DNA of 64,000 bases from Eubacteriales bacterium (GCA_030527665.1 JAUNAK010000001.1:24905-88904); one strand, 5' to 3'. Counted from the first letter of the stretch, positions 38,166 through 47,794 are shown. Notes: generated by a model not told the origin, from the letters alone. Translations and numbers: made by a program.

Positions 38166-38693
38166 TTATTTTTCCGGTTCGATCAGACCGTAGGTGTTGC
38201 CTTTTCTCTTATAAACCACATTGACTTCATCCGTCTCTGCATTCATAAACACGAAGAAATTATGGCCGAGAAGTTCCATCTGTACACAGGCATCCTCTGC
38301 ATACATCGGCTTGATCTCAAACTTCTTGGAACGAACGATACGAATATCTTCACTCTCAAGATACTCATTGTCGATATAATCCTTCTGGAAATTATCGGCA
38401 CTCTGTTTCTTGCCGATGATCTTATCCTTGTATTTACGAAGCTGACGCTCAATTACCTCTTCCACCAGATCGATGGAGATGTACATATCATTGCTGACCT
38501 GCTCGGAACGAATGATTTTTCCTTTTACCGGAATGGTAACTTCGACCTTCTGCCGTTCCTTTTCCACGCTCATCGTAACGATCACTTCGGTATCCGGAGT
38601 AAAATAGCGTTCCAGTCTGCTAAGTTTCTCAATAACCGCACTTCTAAGTCCCGGTGTGATATCGATGTTTTTTCCACTGATCGTAATATTCAT
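38166..38693 (-). CDS. hpf: Ribosome hibernation promoting factor, long form
   Basis: 175 aa from the ATG at 38693 (AAAGGAGA 6 bases upstream). The N-terminal domain (about 1-105) is the S30AE/HPF fold beginning MNITISGKNIDITPGLRSAV; the C-terminal domain (about 120-175, RSKKFEIKPMYAEDACVQMELLGHNFFVF) is the dimerisation domain of long HPF that joins two ribosomes into 100S particles in stationary phase. Located just upstream of secA, as in other Firmicutes. Confidence 0.95.
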   Translation of the reverse strand: MNITISGKNIDITPGLRSAVIEKLSRLERYFTPDTEVIVTMSVEKERQKVEVTIPVKGKIIRSEQVSNDMYISIDLVEEVIERQLRKYKDKIIGKKQSADNFQKDYIDNEYLESEDIRIVRSKKFEIKPMYAEDACVQMELLGHNFFVFMNAETDEVNVVYKRKGNTYGLIEPEK

Positions 38694-38840
38694 AAGACAT
38701 CTCCTTTCCTCTTCGCCGTCTGAATCCCTTTGCGGGATCCACCTGATACAGGGGCGAATTCGTGAGTATTCCTGAAAAGGCATACCTGTCCAATTGTGAT
38801 TACAATATTATAGCAATCCTTACCTGCAATTGCAACGTTC

Positions 38841-39686
38841 TCAATCCCTGTTCAAAGCTGCGTAGATCTCACGCTTTCCGCAGCCCCGATCCTTCGCTAC
38901 CCGCTTCATGGCTTCTTTCCTGTCCATTCCCTGTCCGGTATAGATCTCCATGTGTTCTTCGATCGACATTTCCAGCCAGGACTGTGCTTTTTCCTCCCGC
39001 AGATCCTTCAGACTTCTGCCTTCGATCACCAGCACGTATTCCCCTCTGGGATCTTCCTGCTCATAAAAATCCATGGCTTCCCGGATCGTCGTACGAAAAA
39101 CCTCTTCGTGCTTCTTGGTCAGTTCTCTGCAGAGAGAGATCCTGCTGGATCCTCCCAGTGTCTTTTCCAGCTCTGCCAGTGTTTTTTTCAGACGATGGGG
39201 TGCCTCATAGATAATGATCGTACGGGATTCCGTTGTCAGTTCCTGCAGGATCTGTGCGCGTTCCTTCTTTTCCGGCGGAAGAAATGCCTCAAAGCAGAAT
39301 CTTCTCGTCGACAGACCTGAAAGCGTAAGTGCCGTGATCAATGCCGCCGGTCCCGGCAGAGAAGTCACTTCGATTCCGGCTTCTACCGCCATCTGTACGA
39401 TCACTTCACCCGGATCCGATATACCCGGTGTTCCGGCATCGGTGATCAGTGCAATATTGGTGCCCTCCAGCATTTTTGCCACCAGATCCCGCCCTTTATC
39501 AAAACGGTTGTTCTCATGATAGGATGTCATAGGTGTATGAATATCGAAATGGTTCAGCAGTTTAATACTGTTTCTTGTATCCTCCGCTGCAATCAGATCC
39601 GCTTCCTGCAGTGCCCGCAGTACACGATAGGAGATATCCTCCAGATTTCCGATCGGCGTTGCACATAAGGTCAGTTTTCCAGCCAT
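38841..39686 (-). CDS. rsmI: 16S rRNA (cytidine1402-2'-O)-methyltransferase
   Basis: 281 aa SAM-dependent methyltransferase of the tetrapyrrole-methylase fold. Motifs: LCATPIGNLEDIS at the N terminus, AEDTRNS, ALITDAGTPGISDPGE, SLPGPAALITALTLSG and FEAFLPPEKKER. It 2'-O-methylates C1402 in the decoding centre with RsmH. It is the last gene of the holB-ricT-trmN6-rsmI cluster, the same order as around yabC in Bacillus subtilis. Confidence 0.95.
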   Translation of the reverse strand: MAGKLTLCATPIGNLEDISYRVLRALQEADLIAAEDTRNSIKLLNHFDIHTPMTSYHENNRFDKGRDLVAKMLEGTNIALITDAGTPGISDPGEVIVQMAVEAGIEVTSLPGPAALITALTLSGLSTRRFCFEAFLPPEKKERAQILQELTTESRTIIIYEAPHRLKKTLAELEKTLGGSSRISLCRELTKKHEEVFRTTIREAMDFYEQEDPRGEYVLVIEGRSLKDLREEKAQSWLEMSIEEHMEIYTGQGMDRKEAMKRVAKDRGCGKREIYAALNRD

Positions 39687-39758
39687 AAATTACCCTCGCA
39701 GTCCAAATATATGTCCACAACATTTCACTTTATGCTTCTTTATCGTTGTACGCTCTCG

Positions 39759-40496
39759 TCATCTTCCGTCTCCGTACATGATCCGCACATCTTCGGAATA
39801 GACCCCTGGTCTCTCATATACGATCAGCGGTTTCTCTACCCGTATGCCCGGATTTCCGCCTTTCAGAGCTTCGATCAGAACCATCGTCGGTGCTTTATCA
39901 GCAAATGGATAGACCAGCTGCATACGTTTCGGCTCCAGATGCGCTTCATGCAGCGTGCAGATCAGCTCAGCCAGGCGATCCGGCCGATGAATCAGATAGA
40001 ATCTTCCGCGGCTCTTCAGTACAGCTGCTGCCTGTTCTGCCACATCCCGGAAGCTGCATTTCAGCTCATGCCTGGCAATGGCAACCGCTTCTTCCTGGTT
40101 GGTCAGTCCACGACCGCTCATATAGGGCGGATTGCTGACAACGACGTCAAAAGAGGCTGCTCCGAAAATAGAAGCAGCCTCTTTGATATCACCCTGTACG
40201 ATCGTTATTTTTTCCTCCAGGTGATTCAGCGCAACACTCCGCTTCGCCATATCCGCACTTTTTTCCTGTATTTCCAGCCCTGTAAAGGATTCTCCCCTTG
40301 TTTTGGCTGCCAGCAGGATCGGTATGATTCCCGTTCCGGTTCCCATATCCAGTGCCCGTTCACCCGGTTTTACTTTTGCATATGCCGACAGAAGGACCGC
40401 ATCGATTCCATATCGAAAACATTTTTCTCCCTGCAGAATATAAAAACCATTCTGCAGATCATCCAGTGTTTCTCCCTCTTTTTGTTCGATCGGCAT
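39759..40496 (-). CDS. trmN6: tRNA1(Val) adenine-N6 methyltransferase family protein
   Basis: 245 aa. Rossmann-fold SAM site ALDMGTGTGIIPILLA and the catalytic amino-methylase motif VVSNPPYMSGR. This is the YabB/TrmN6 family that methylates A37 of tRNA-Val. AAGGAG is 5 bases before the ATG. It lies between ricT and rsmI, 9 bases after ricT. A GIY-YIG gene, which often joins this cluster, is absent here but a family member occurs at 61.5 kb. Confidence 0.9.
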   Translation of the reverse strand: MPIEQKEGETLDDLQNGFYILQGEKCFRYGIDAVLLSAYAKVKPGERALDMGTGTGIIPILLAAKTRGESFTGLEIQEKSADMAKRSVALNHLEEKITIVQGDIKEAASIFGAASFDVVVSNPPYMSGRGLTNQEEAVAIARHELKCSFRDVAEQAAAVLKSRGRFYLIHRPDRLAELICTLHEAHLEPKRMQLVYPFADKAPTMVLIEALKGGNPGIRVEKPLIVYERPGVYSEDVRIMYGDGR

Positions 40497-40505
40497 TGTT
40501 ACTCC

Positions 40506-41930
40506 TTACTCTTCTTTATTCCCGCCCTGTTCCGCTGGTGCGCCGCTGTGTTTTCTGCGATGCCTGCGTCTGTGTCTTTTCTCCGGGCTTTCATTGTTTC
40601 TGCCTTCCGCATTGTTATCCGAATTGACCTGCTCGGTACGTCCGGCATTCTGCTCATGAAAATTGTTTTTTATCTTTGCAGATGCATCCCCTTCCGATTT
40701 GCCGCTGCGGTTTCGTCTGCCGGCCTCTCTTTCCCGTCCGCTCTCACGTTCTCTTCCGGCATCCTTTTCTCTTCCGTTTTCACGCTCTTTTCCGCTGTGA
40801 TCCCTGTTATTTTCCCGACGTCCTTCACGATTTCTGTCACGGGATCTTCCACGCTCGGAATTGCTGCGTTCTCCGTTTCCGGTGCCCTCACGGCTGCTGC
40901 GGGACTCACCCCGGTTTTCTCTGTCACCGCTTTCTTTATCGAATCGGTTCTCCTGTGCCCGGCCCTCCTGACTGCGTCTGCCGGAATTCCGGTTTTCCCG
41001 CCTTGGACGTTCCTGCCGGCTGCCTTCCTGTTTATCTCCTTCCAGCATCGCAATGATCTCTTTCTCACCCGAAGCCGGAATCTCACGAACAACAGCCTGA
41101 TGTCCGCCGCCTTTCTTTCGTTTGGAAACGAGAACAAGCTCCGATGCCGGATAATTCTCCATCTCCTTATCATCGCCGGCCTCGATCAGGATGCGCACAT
41201 TCTGACGAATAACATTCACCGACTGAACGATTCCCTGCTTTCCGTCCGGTGTTTCTACAATATCCCCGATTCCCGGAAGACTCTTGTTCAGATATTCATA
41301 CGCTTCTTCCTCGTTTTTCAGACAGCACATCAGCCGTCCGCAGACGCCGGAGATCTTGGTCGGATTCAGAGACAGATTCTGCTCTTTTGCCATCTTGATG
41401 GAAACCGGTGCAAAATCACTCCGATAGGTGGAACAGCAAAGCGGTCTGCCGCAGATACCGATTCCACCAAGCATTTTAGTCTCATCACGGACTCCGATCT
41501 GGCGAAGCTCAATACGTGTACGGAATACCCATGCCAGATCTTTAACCAGATCACGGAAATCCACACGTCCGTCCGCAGTAAAGTAAAACAGCATTTTCTT
41601 GCCGTCAAAGGTACATTCCGCTGCCACCAGCTTCATATCCAGCTCATGCTCACGAATCTTCGCCTTACAAATATGGTATGCTTCCTTTTCTTTTTTCTCA
41701 TTCTCTTTAACTGCCTCCAGATCCTCGTCGGTTGCCTTTCGGATCACCTGACGAAGCGGCTGCACGATTTCTTTTTCTTCAATCTCGGTGGGAGCGATAA
41801 CGACTCGTCCGCACTCAACCCCTCTGGACGTCTCTACGATCACATGATCGCCCTTCTTCACTTCCAGATCCAGCGGATCAAAATAATAAAATTTTCCACC
41901 GCTGCGAAAACTTACACCAATTACCTTCAT
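40506..41930 (-). CDS. ricT: RicT/YaaT (PSP1-domain) with a long Arg/Glu-rich C-terminal tail
   Basis: 474 aa. Residues 1-about 280 are the PSP1 domain of the Y-complex (RicA-RicF-RicT), which in Bacillus subtilis binds iron-sulfur clusters and directs RNase Y maturation of mRNA. Cys-rich motifs GIGICGRPLCC and GVCGRLMCC are intact. Residues about 310-474 are low-complexity and dominated by Arg, Glu, Gly, Asn and Ser (for example RERESGREREAGRR), absent from the roughly 275-aa Bacillus protein. Such tails can bind RNA or drive condensates; that is inference. Starts 2 bases after holB. Confidence 0.93.
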   Translation of the reverse strand: MKVIGVSFRSGGKFYYFDPLDLEVKKGDHVIVETSRGVECGRVVIAPTEIEEKEIVQPLRQVIRKATDEDLEAVKENEKKEKEAYHICKAKIREHELDMKLVAAECTFDGKKMLFYFTADGRVDFRDLVKDLAWVFRTRIELRQIGVRDETKMLGGIGICGRPLCCSTYRSDFAPVSIKMAKEQNLSLNPTKISGVCGRLMCCLKNEEEAYEYLNKSLPGIGDIVETPDGKQGIVQSVNVIRQNVRILIEAGDDKEMENYPASELVLVSKRKKGGGHQAVVREIPASGEKEIIAMLEGDKQEGSRQERPRRENRNSGRRSQEGRAQENRFDKESGDRENRGESRSSREGTGNGERSNSERGRSRDRNREGRRENNRDHSGKERENGREKDAGRERESGREREAGRRNRSGKSEGDASAKIKNNFHEQNAGRTEQVNSDNNAEGRNNESPEKRHRRRHRRKHSGAPAEQGGNKEE

Positions 41931-41932
41931 TT

Positions 41933-42940
41933 TTAATTCTCCCTGATTGTCAGGAACATCAATTCCATCGTCAGTTCGTAGTTAACATTTGCACGAAGCC
42001 GATTCTCCGCGGTACGAACTGCTGCCATAATATTTTGAATTCCTTCGTAGGAACTGAGCGAAGCCCGTTCCCGAATCGCATTGATCTCATCCTTGAAGAT
42101 CAGATTGTCCACTTCCCGTGTTGCTTTAAACAGCAACACATCATGGAACCAGAGTACAAAAACATCCAGAAGATCGTAAATACTCTGTTTCTCCTGCGGG
42201 ATCTCCCGAACCGCATCGACCATCTCATACACTTCCATCTCTTTGGAACGTTTTACAAGATAGATCGCACTCTCTACCATCTCGGTAAATTCAGCGGATT
42301 CGGCAATTCTCTTTGCCCGTCCCACATTTCCCTGTGCAAACGCCGCATCGATTTCAGCCTGATAATCCGGCACATGCATATGCTGCATCAGATACTGCTT
42401 AATTTCCTCATCGCTGACCGGTTTCAAACGTAGCGTTACACAGCGGGACCGGATCGTCGGAAGAAGCGCCTCCGGATTGTCGGCAAGAAGCATGATGATC
42501 GCATATGCCGGCGGCTCCTCAATGGTCTTCAGTATTGCGTTCTGTGCCTGCGGCGTCATTTTGGATGCATCGCTGACAATATAGATCTTATACGGACTTT
42601 CATAGGGGCGGATCGCCACATCATCCACCAGCTGCTCACGGATTTCATCAATGCCGACGCTGTTTGCCTTCGCATGACTGACATAGATAATATCCGGATG
42701 ACTGCCGGCTGCCGCTTTCAGGCAGGACGGGCAATGTCCGCAGGGATCGGTTCCCTGGCCGCTGCACTGCAGTGCCATTGCAAAAACACTTGCAATCAGA
42801 CGCTTTCCGGATCCGGTCTCTCCACCGATGATATAGGCATGCGAAACTTTTTCTGTCCGTATAGCATTCTGCATATGCGCAACAACATCCTGGTGTCCGA
42901 TAATGCCGGAAAAACCTTTCATTTCTTCAGGAACTCGCAT
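41933..42940 (-). CDS. holB: DNA polymerase III subunit delta'
   Basis: 335 aa clamp-loader subunit. Degenerate Walker A GGETGSGKRLIAS, zinc knuckle CGHCPSC, VDDVAIRPYESPYKIYIV, and the sensor/SRC region TIEEPPAYAIIML with SRCVTLRLKP. The C-terminal about 120 residues form the collar helices. GGAGG lies 8-9 bases before the ATG. It works with DnaX and HolA to load the beta clamp. Confidence 0.94.
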   Translation of the reverse strand: MRVPEEMKGFSGIIGHQDVVAHMQNAIRTEKVSHAYIIGGETGSGKRLIASVFAMALQCSGQGTDPCGHCPSCLKAAAGSHPDIIYVSHAKANSVGIDEIREQLVDDVAIRPYESPYKIYIVSDASKMTPQAQNAILKTIEEPPAYAIIMLLADNPEALLPTIRSRCVTLRLKPVSDEEIKQYLMQHMHVPDYQAEIDAAFAQGNVGRAKRIAESAEFTEMVESAIYLVKRSKEMEVYEMVDAVREIPQEKQSIYDLLDVFVLWFHDVLLFKATREVDNLIFKDEINAIRERASLSSYEGIQNIMAAVRTAENRLRANVNYELTMELMFLTIREN

Positions 42941-43082
42941 GTCTCTCCCTCCTTTTGTCCTATAAAAATAATTACTGATAAATGCGGTATATTACATCTT
43001 ACCACAAATACGATTAAAACAGAATCTTTTTCTTTTATTATGCTTCTTCACCTGCAGTGTTCAAATGGAAGCATTATCTGTT

Positions 43083-43676
43083 TCAGCACACACATTGTTT
43101 CATATATGTAAGGATTTCCTCCTGACATTCCGAAAGCTCTCCGTTGTTGAAAAAACGATATTCGATTTCCGCTTCTTTGATCTTCTCCTCGGAAAAATCC
43201 TCGCAGTCAGCAAGAAAACGCCGGCAGAGCTCCGCATATTTCGGCTGACTCTGCTTCCGTTCTCTCTGCAGCGCACGCTCCAGACGGATCCCGTCCTCGG
43301 TATCCACGTAGATCGGAACCACTCTGTCTGTACCGAAATACTCCCGCATTTTCAAATAGGATTCCAGCGTTCCGATTCCCAGATAATCCGTTTCCTCCAG
43401 ACGGATCTGTCCGTTGTCCGCCGTAAAATAATACCAGGGACCGTGCACGGTACTGTACATTCTCTCCTCGATGATTCTGCCGCTTCTGCGCAGATTCTCC
43501 AGTTCTTCAACATTCGAAAACCAGTATTCTCTTCCGTTTTCTTCTCCTTCGCGCATCGGTCTGGTAGTATACAGAACCAGCGGTTCCACGGAAATCTCTT
43601 TACTCTCCAGAAGTGCTCTGTAGATATGATCCTTGCCGGTAGCACTCTTCCCCATAATATAGAAAATTTTTGACAT
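43083..43676 (-). CDS. Guanylate kinase-like P-loop protein (non-canonical)
   Basis: 197 aa from the ATG at 43676 (GGTGAG 6 bases upstream). The fold of nucleoside monophosphate kinases is shown by the P-loop FYIMGKSATGKDHIYRALL and by VLYTTRPMREGEENGREYWF, the GMP-binding segment of guanylate kinases. The P-loop reads GKSATGKD instead of GPSGSGKS, and the lid region is divergent, so it is a paralogue rather than the housekeeping Gmk. It heads the holB-ricT cluster, a position where Bacillus has tmk. Substrate uncertain. Confidence 0.8.
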   Translation of the reverse strand: MSKIFYIMGKSATGKDHIYRALLESKEISVEPLVLYTTRPMREGEENGREYWFSNVEELENLRRSGRIIEERMYSTVHGPWYYFTADNGQIRLEETDYLGIGTLESYLKMREYFGTDRVVPIYVDTEDGIRLERALQRERKQSQPKYAELCRRFLADCEDFSEEKIKEAEIEYRFFNNGELSECQEEILTYMKQCVC

Positions 43677-43739
43677 ATGCATCTCACCATTTCTTTCAAA
43701 TCGAGCTGATTTATTATAGCATACTTTACTATACGGCAC

Positions 43740-43773
43740 AAAAAAACGGACCGCCGAAGCGGTCCGTTTTTTT
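43740..43773 (-). terminator. Bidirectional terminator between ABC binding-protein gene and the kinase-like gene
   Basis: Perfect stem cggaccgc-cgaa-gcggtccg with A- and T-tracts of seven on each side. Confidence 0.93.
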
Positions 43774-43812
43774 GCTTATGCTATGTATTCTTCTAATCGC
43801 TGTGATTAAAGA

Positions 43813-45069
43813 TTAGTCATACAGGTTCGGAGCGATGTTGTCATCGTTCATGTTTGCTGCATCATACCAGTAACCAGCGGTCGGAACATCTTCAAGAGTA
43901 TCTCCGTTAGCTGCTGCTGTCAGAGCATACAGTGCATAGTATCCCATCATCAGCGGAGACTGTGTAACTGCACCAAGGAATGTGCCGTCTTCTACAGCTG
44001 CCTTGATTGTGGAACCAGCGTCGAAACCAACACCGATTACATCGCCTGCTGCTGCATCGGAACCAAGCAGGGAAAGGTTAGCATCTGCTGCAAGAACACC
44101 CTCAGCTGCGGTCTGGTTGGAACCGAAGATAGCGATGGTATCCGGTTTAGAAAGGATAACCTGTGCCTCATTGGAGCAATACTCTACAGTAGTCTGTGCC
44201 GGAACAGCAACCTCAATGATAACATCTGCAACAGCTTCTGCTGCATCAGCGCCTTCTGCTGCATTTACATAGAACTCATTTCCTACAACTGCAACGGTTT
44301 TGCCGTCAGCTTTCAGCTGCTCGATCATTTTGTTAACGAATCCAAGACCACGCTGCTGAATGTTCAGAGCTGTTGCATCCTGGTTGATCTCACCGATACG
44401 AACCTGACCTTCTGCATCTGCGATAACGTCTTTGATAGCTGCATACATATTAACAGCTGCCTCAGCGCCTGCTGCGGTGTTATCGGTAGCTACTGTACAA
44501 ACGATGGAGCCTTCCGGAGCATCTGCAACACCGGTATCGAATGCTACAACCGGGATTCCCTTGTCTGCGCAATCCTGCAGAGACTCAAGAACGGAAGTAG
44601 TATCGCAGGCTGCAAGACCGATACCAACCGGTGCTGCTGTGATTGCACTGTTCAGCATATTAACCTGATCAGCGATATCGGACTCGGAGTTCGGTCCCTG
44701 TGCAGTATATGTAACACCAAGCTCGTCAGCTGCCATGTCCATACCCTTCAGGGCTGCCTGCCAGTAGGTGGACTGGAAGGATTTAACGATAATCGGGAAA
44801 TCGTATGCCTCGTTAGCCTTCAGACCATCAAAGCCAGCCGGAGCTGCTGCTTCCTCTGCCGGAGCCTCTTCTGCAGCTTCGCTTGTGCTAGCTGCTGCCG
44901 GTGCATCTTCTTTAACTGCTTCTTCTGCTACCGGAGCCTCTTCTTCTGCTGCAGCACTTGTTGCTGTCTCTTCTGCTGCCGGAGCTGCTTCCTGAGTTGA
45001 TCCACAGCCTGCAAACAGGGTTGCTACCATAGCTACGCTAATTAAGGACGCTACCAATTTCTTCTTCAT
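43813..45069 (-). CDS. Sugar ABC transporter substrate-binding lipoprotein (CUT2, periplasmic-binding protein type 1)
   Basis: 418 aa from the ATG at 45069 (GGAGG 8 bases upstream). Signal peptide ending in the lipobox LFAGCG; the mature Cys is followed by about 50 residues rich in Ala and Glu, a flexible linker, and then a ribose/galactose-binding-like domain (FPIIVKSFQSTYWQ, IGLAACDTT, VGFDAGSTIK). It delivers the sugar to the two permeases encoded upstream. It has its own strong promoter (45147-45175) without the GAAACGTTTC operator. Sugar identity cannot be read. Confidence 0.9.
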   Translation of the reverse strand: MKKKLVASLISVAMVATLFAGCGSTQEAAPAAEETATSAAAEEEAPVAEEAVKEDAPAAASTSEAAEEAPAEEAAAPAGFDGLKANEAYDFPIIVKSFQSTYWQAALKGMDMAADELGVTYTAQGPNSESDIADQVNMLNSAITAAPVGIGLAACDTTSVLESLQDCADKGIPVVAFDTGVADAPEGSIVCTVATDNTAAGAEAAVNMYAAIKDVIADAEGQVRIGEINQDATALNIQQRGLGFVNKMIEQLKADGKTVAVVGNEFYVNAAEGADAAEAVADVIIEVAVPAQTTVEYCSNEAQVILSKPDTIAIFGSNQTAAEGVLAADANLSLLGSDAAAGDVIGVGFDAGSTIKAAVEDGTFLGAVTQSPLMMGYYALYALTAAANGDTLEDVPTAGYWYDAANMNDDNIAPNLYD

Positions 45070-45146
45070 GTTTCTTTCCTCCTTGAGAAAAATTTTTATT
45101 ATGATACCGGACAGCCGTTCCGTCCGGAAACTCATTATGATTGTGT

Positions 45147-45175
45147 ATCATAGCATCTTTTGAACAAATTGTAAA
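45147..45175 (-). promoter_or_regulatory. Promoter of the binding-protein gene, with direct repeats
   Basis: Minus-strand TTTACA, 17-base spacer, TATGAT. The -35 box lies between two perfect copies of ttgaacaaatt (45160-45170 and 45182-45192, 22-base period), a possible activator or repressor site. A ccggac hairpin is in the leader at 45107-45127. Confidence 0.75.
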
Positions 45176-45297
45176 CAAACTTTGAACAAATTATGTGTAG
45201 TGATATTGTACTAAGTTTGATAATTATTTTTGTATCTTTTGACGATTCAGATTATTTACAAAAATGTGCCTTTCTTTTTCGACATTTGATACAGGAA

Positions 45298-46269
45298 TTA
45301 CTGAATTCTCTTCTTTTTCATGATATCGATCAATACAGCAATAATCAGAACCGCACCGGTAATGATCTGCTGCCAGTTTGCCTGCAGACCGATATACGGC
45401 AGACCCGTTTTCAGCAATACGATGACCATAGTACCGATGAAGGAACCAATGATCGATCCGTAACCGCCGGTCGCATACACACCGCCGACGAATACACCGC
45501 CGATCGCATCCAGCTCCAGACCGGCACCGGTACCCGGCTGCACGGTCGGAACGACTGCTGCGTAAGCAATTGCAGCAAGTCCTGCAAAGAATCCGCAGAC
45601 CACGTATACCATTACATGATAAAACTTCACATTGATACCGGACAGTCTGGTTGCTTCCTTGTTGGAACCGATTGCCAGTGTATAGCGTCCGAATTTCGTA
45701 TGGAACAGAATAAATTCCATAACAAACATGATAATGATTACCAGAATAAAGCCGATCGGGAATTTCGTAGCTCCGCGTCCCTGTCCGAAGGTCAGTTTAA
45801 AGATGCTGTGAAACCAGCCGCCCGGCTGTTTCAATGTCGGCCACGGTGTTGCATTGCACATCGAACCGATACCGCGGGTAATCATACAGGTTGACAGTGT
45901 GGCAATGAACGGAGCCAGTCCCATGACACCAACCAGTACACCGTTCAGCAGACCGACAGCACAGCCCATAAGAATACATACGAGCATTGCCACTGCAACC
46001 GGCACATTGTTGTTTCGGATCAGCGTTCCGCCGACCAGTGCGTAGCAAACCATTCCTGTACCGATCGACAGGTCTACACCGGCCGTGATCAGCGGAAATG
46101 TAACACCAAACGCCATCAGCAGTGTGTAGTAAGAGAAGTCCAGCATACTCAGAATGGAAGAGTATTTGCGGAATTCCTTACTGAAGATCATATAGACAAT
46201 TATCAGAGCGATCGCCACAAGAGCGGCAATGACTCTCTGATCATTAAAAATCGATTTCTTCTTATTCAT
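45298..46269 (-). CDS. Sugar ABC transporter permease 2 (CUT2/RbsC-like)
   Basis: 323 aa, about eight to ten membrane helices, BPD_transp_2 family. Motifs TAGVDLSIGTGMVCY and EATRLSGINVKFYHVMVYVVCG, and GGVYATGGYGSIIGSFIGT, are typical of RbsC/MglC-type permeases. It lies 13 bases after the ATPase gene. Together with the other permease it should form a heterodimeric channel, as in YtfT/YjfF-type transporters. Confidence 0.92.
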   Translation of the reverse strand: MNKKKSIFNDQRVIAALVAIALIIVYMIFSKEFRKYSSILSMLDFSYYTLLMAFGVTFPLITAGVDLSIGTGMVCYALVGGTLIRNNNVPVAVAMLVCILMGCAVGLLNGVLVGVMGLAPFIATLSTCMITRGIGSMCNATPWPTLKQPGGWFHSIFKLTFGQGRGATKFPIGFILVIIIMFVMEFILFHTKFGRYTLAIGSNKEATRLSGINVKFYHVMVYVVCGFFAGLAAIAYAAVVPTVQPGTGAGLELDAIGGVFVGGVYATGGYGSIIGSFIGTMVIVLLKTGLPYIGLQANWQQIITGAVLIIAVLIDIMKKKRIQ

Positions 46270-46282
46270 GACCGTCCCCCTA

Positions 46283-47794
46283 TTAATCGATATTCCGTGT
46301 AGCCAGATTCATGATTGCTTCCTGTGTAGCTTCCTCAATGCCGATCTCACCGGTCTTCTGACCCTCGCACATAACGACAATGCGGTCGCTCATACGAAGG
46401 ATCTCTGTCATTTCCGAGGAGATCATGATAATGGATTTGCCTTCTGAAGCAAGTCTGTTCATCAGCTTGTAGATCTCGTTTTTGGCACCGACATCGATAC
46501 CACGGGTCGGCTCATCGAAGATAAGGATATCACAGTCTTTTACCAGCCATTTGGCGATAACGACCTTCTGCTGGTTACCACCGGACAGATTAACGACCAT
46601 TTCATCTGCAGACGGTGTCTTGGTTGCCAGTTCTTTGACATATTTCTCGGCAATCTTTTTCTCGGCAGCCTTGTTAATAAACGGTCCGTTCATATAATTT
46701 TCCAGACATGCCAGTGTCGAGTTCTCCGTAATGGTCTTCTCAACAATGATACCGTAACGTTTTCTGTCCTCGGACAGATAACCGATACCGGCTTTAACCG
46801 CATCCTGCGGGGTCCTGATCTGCACCTCATGCAGCTGTCCGTCTTTTCCCATAATGGAGATTCTGCCGCCTGTCTTGGGATCGGCACCGAAAATGGCACG
46901 TGCCGTCTCGGTACGGCCGGCACCCATCAGTCCGGAGAAGCCAAGGATCTCACCTTTCCGAAGTTCAAAGCTTACATTCTGCACCATGCGTCCTGCATTC
47001 AGATTCTCTACCTTAAGAACGACCGGAGCATCCTTCGGAACCATACTGTGTGTCTTCGGATCTTCATAAATGACACGGCCTACCATCATGTTGATGATAT
47101 CCTCTTTTGTACTGTCTTTGGTAATCAGTGTACCGACATAGGTACCGTCCCGCATGACCGTAACACGGTCTGTGATCACCTTGATTTCATCCATACGATG
47201 GGAGATATAAACGATACCCAGCTGTTTATCGCGAAGATCTCGAATGATAACAAAGAGATCTTCGATTTCTTTCTCTGTCAGAGCCGCGGAAGGCTCGTCG
47301 AAGATGATAACTTTTGCTTTGTGGGAAATTGCCTTCGCAATCTCGCACATCTGCTGTTTACCGACAGTCAGCTCTTTCATCTTCTGCTTCGGATCAATAT
47401 CGATATGAAGCTGATCGAACAGTGCCTGGGAATCTTTGATCATTTTCCTGTCATCGATTCCAAGTCCCTTCTTCGGCTCACGGCCGATGAAGATATTCTG
47501 TGCAACGGTCAGATCACCGACCATATTCAGCTCCTGGTGCACGATAACGACACCGTTCTCCTGTGCCTCTCTCGTATTCTTGAATTCGACTTCCTTGCCT
47601 TCGTATGTAATCGTACCGGAGTCTTTCTTGTAGATACCGGTCAGAACTTTCATAAGTGTGGATTTTCCGGCACCGTTCTCACCCATCAGTGCAAGAACCT
47701 CACCTTTGCGGACCTCAAGATCTACATGGTCAAGTGCGTGTACGCCCGGAAAGGATTTGTCGATGCCCTTCATTGTTAAAATAACTTCGCCCAT
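46283..47794 (-). CDS. Sugar ABC transporter ATP-binding protein (RbsA/MglA-like, two cassettes)
   Basis: 503 aa. First cassette: Walker A GENGAGKST, signature LTVGKQQMCEIAKA, Walker B VIIFDEPSAALTE. Second cassette: degenerate Walker A (GLMGAGRTET), signature LSGGNQQKVVIAKW, Walker B ILIFDEPTRGID. This duplication and the degenerate second P-loop are normal for CUT2 sugar importers. It is translated 15 bases after permease 1. Confidence 0.95.
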   Translation of the reverse strand: MGEVILTMKGIDKSFPGVHALDHVDLEVRKGEVLALMGENGAGKSTLMKVLTGIYKKDSGTITYEGKEVEFKNTREAQENGVVIVHQELNMVGDLTVAQNIFIGREPKKGLGIDDRKMIKDSQALFDQLHIDIDPKQKMKELTVGKQQMCEIAKAISHKAKVIIFDEPSAALTEKEIEDLFVIIRDLRDKQLGIVYISHRMDEIKVITDRVTVMRDGTYVGTLITKDSTKEDIINMMVGRVIYEDPKTHSMVPKDAPVVLKVENLNAGRMVQNVSFELRKGEILGFSGLMGAGRTETARAIFGADPKTGGRISIMGKDGQLHEVQIRTPQDAVKAGIGYLSEDRKRYGIIVEKTITENSTLACLENYMNGPFINKAAEKKIAEKYVKELATKTPSADEMVVNLSGGNQQKVVIAKWLVKDCDILIFDEPTRGIDVGAKNEIYKLMNRLASEGKSIIMISSEMTEILRMSDRIVVMCEGQKTGEIGIEEATQEAIMNLATRNID

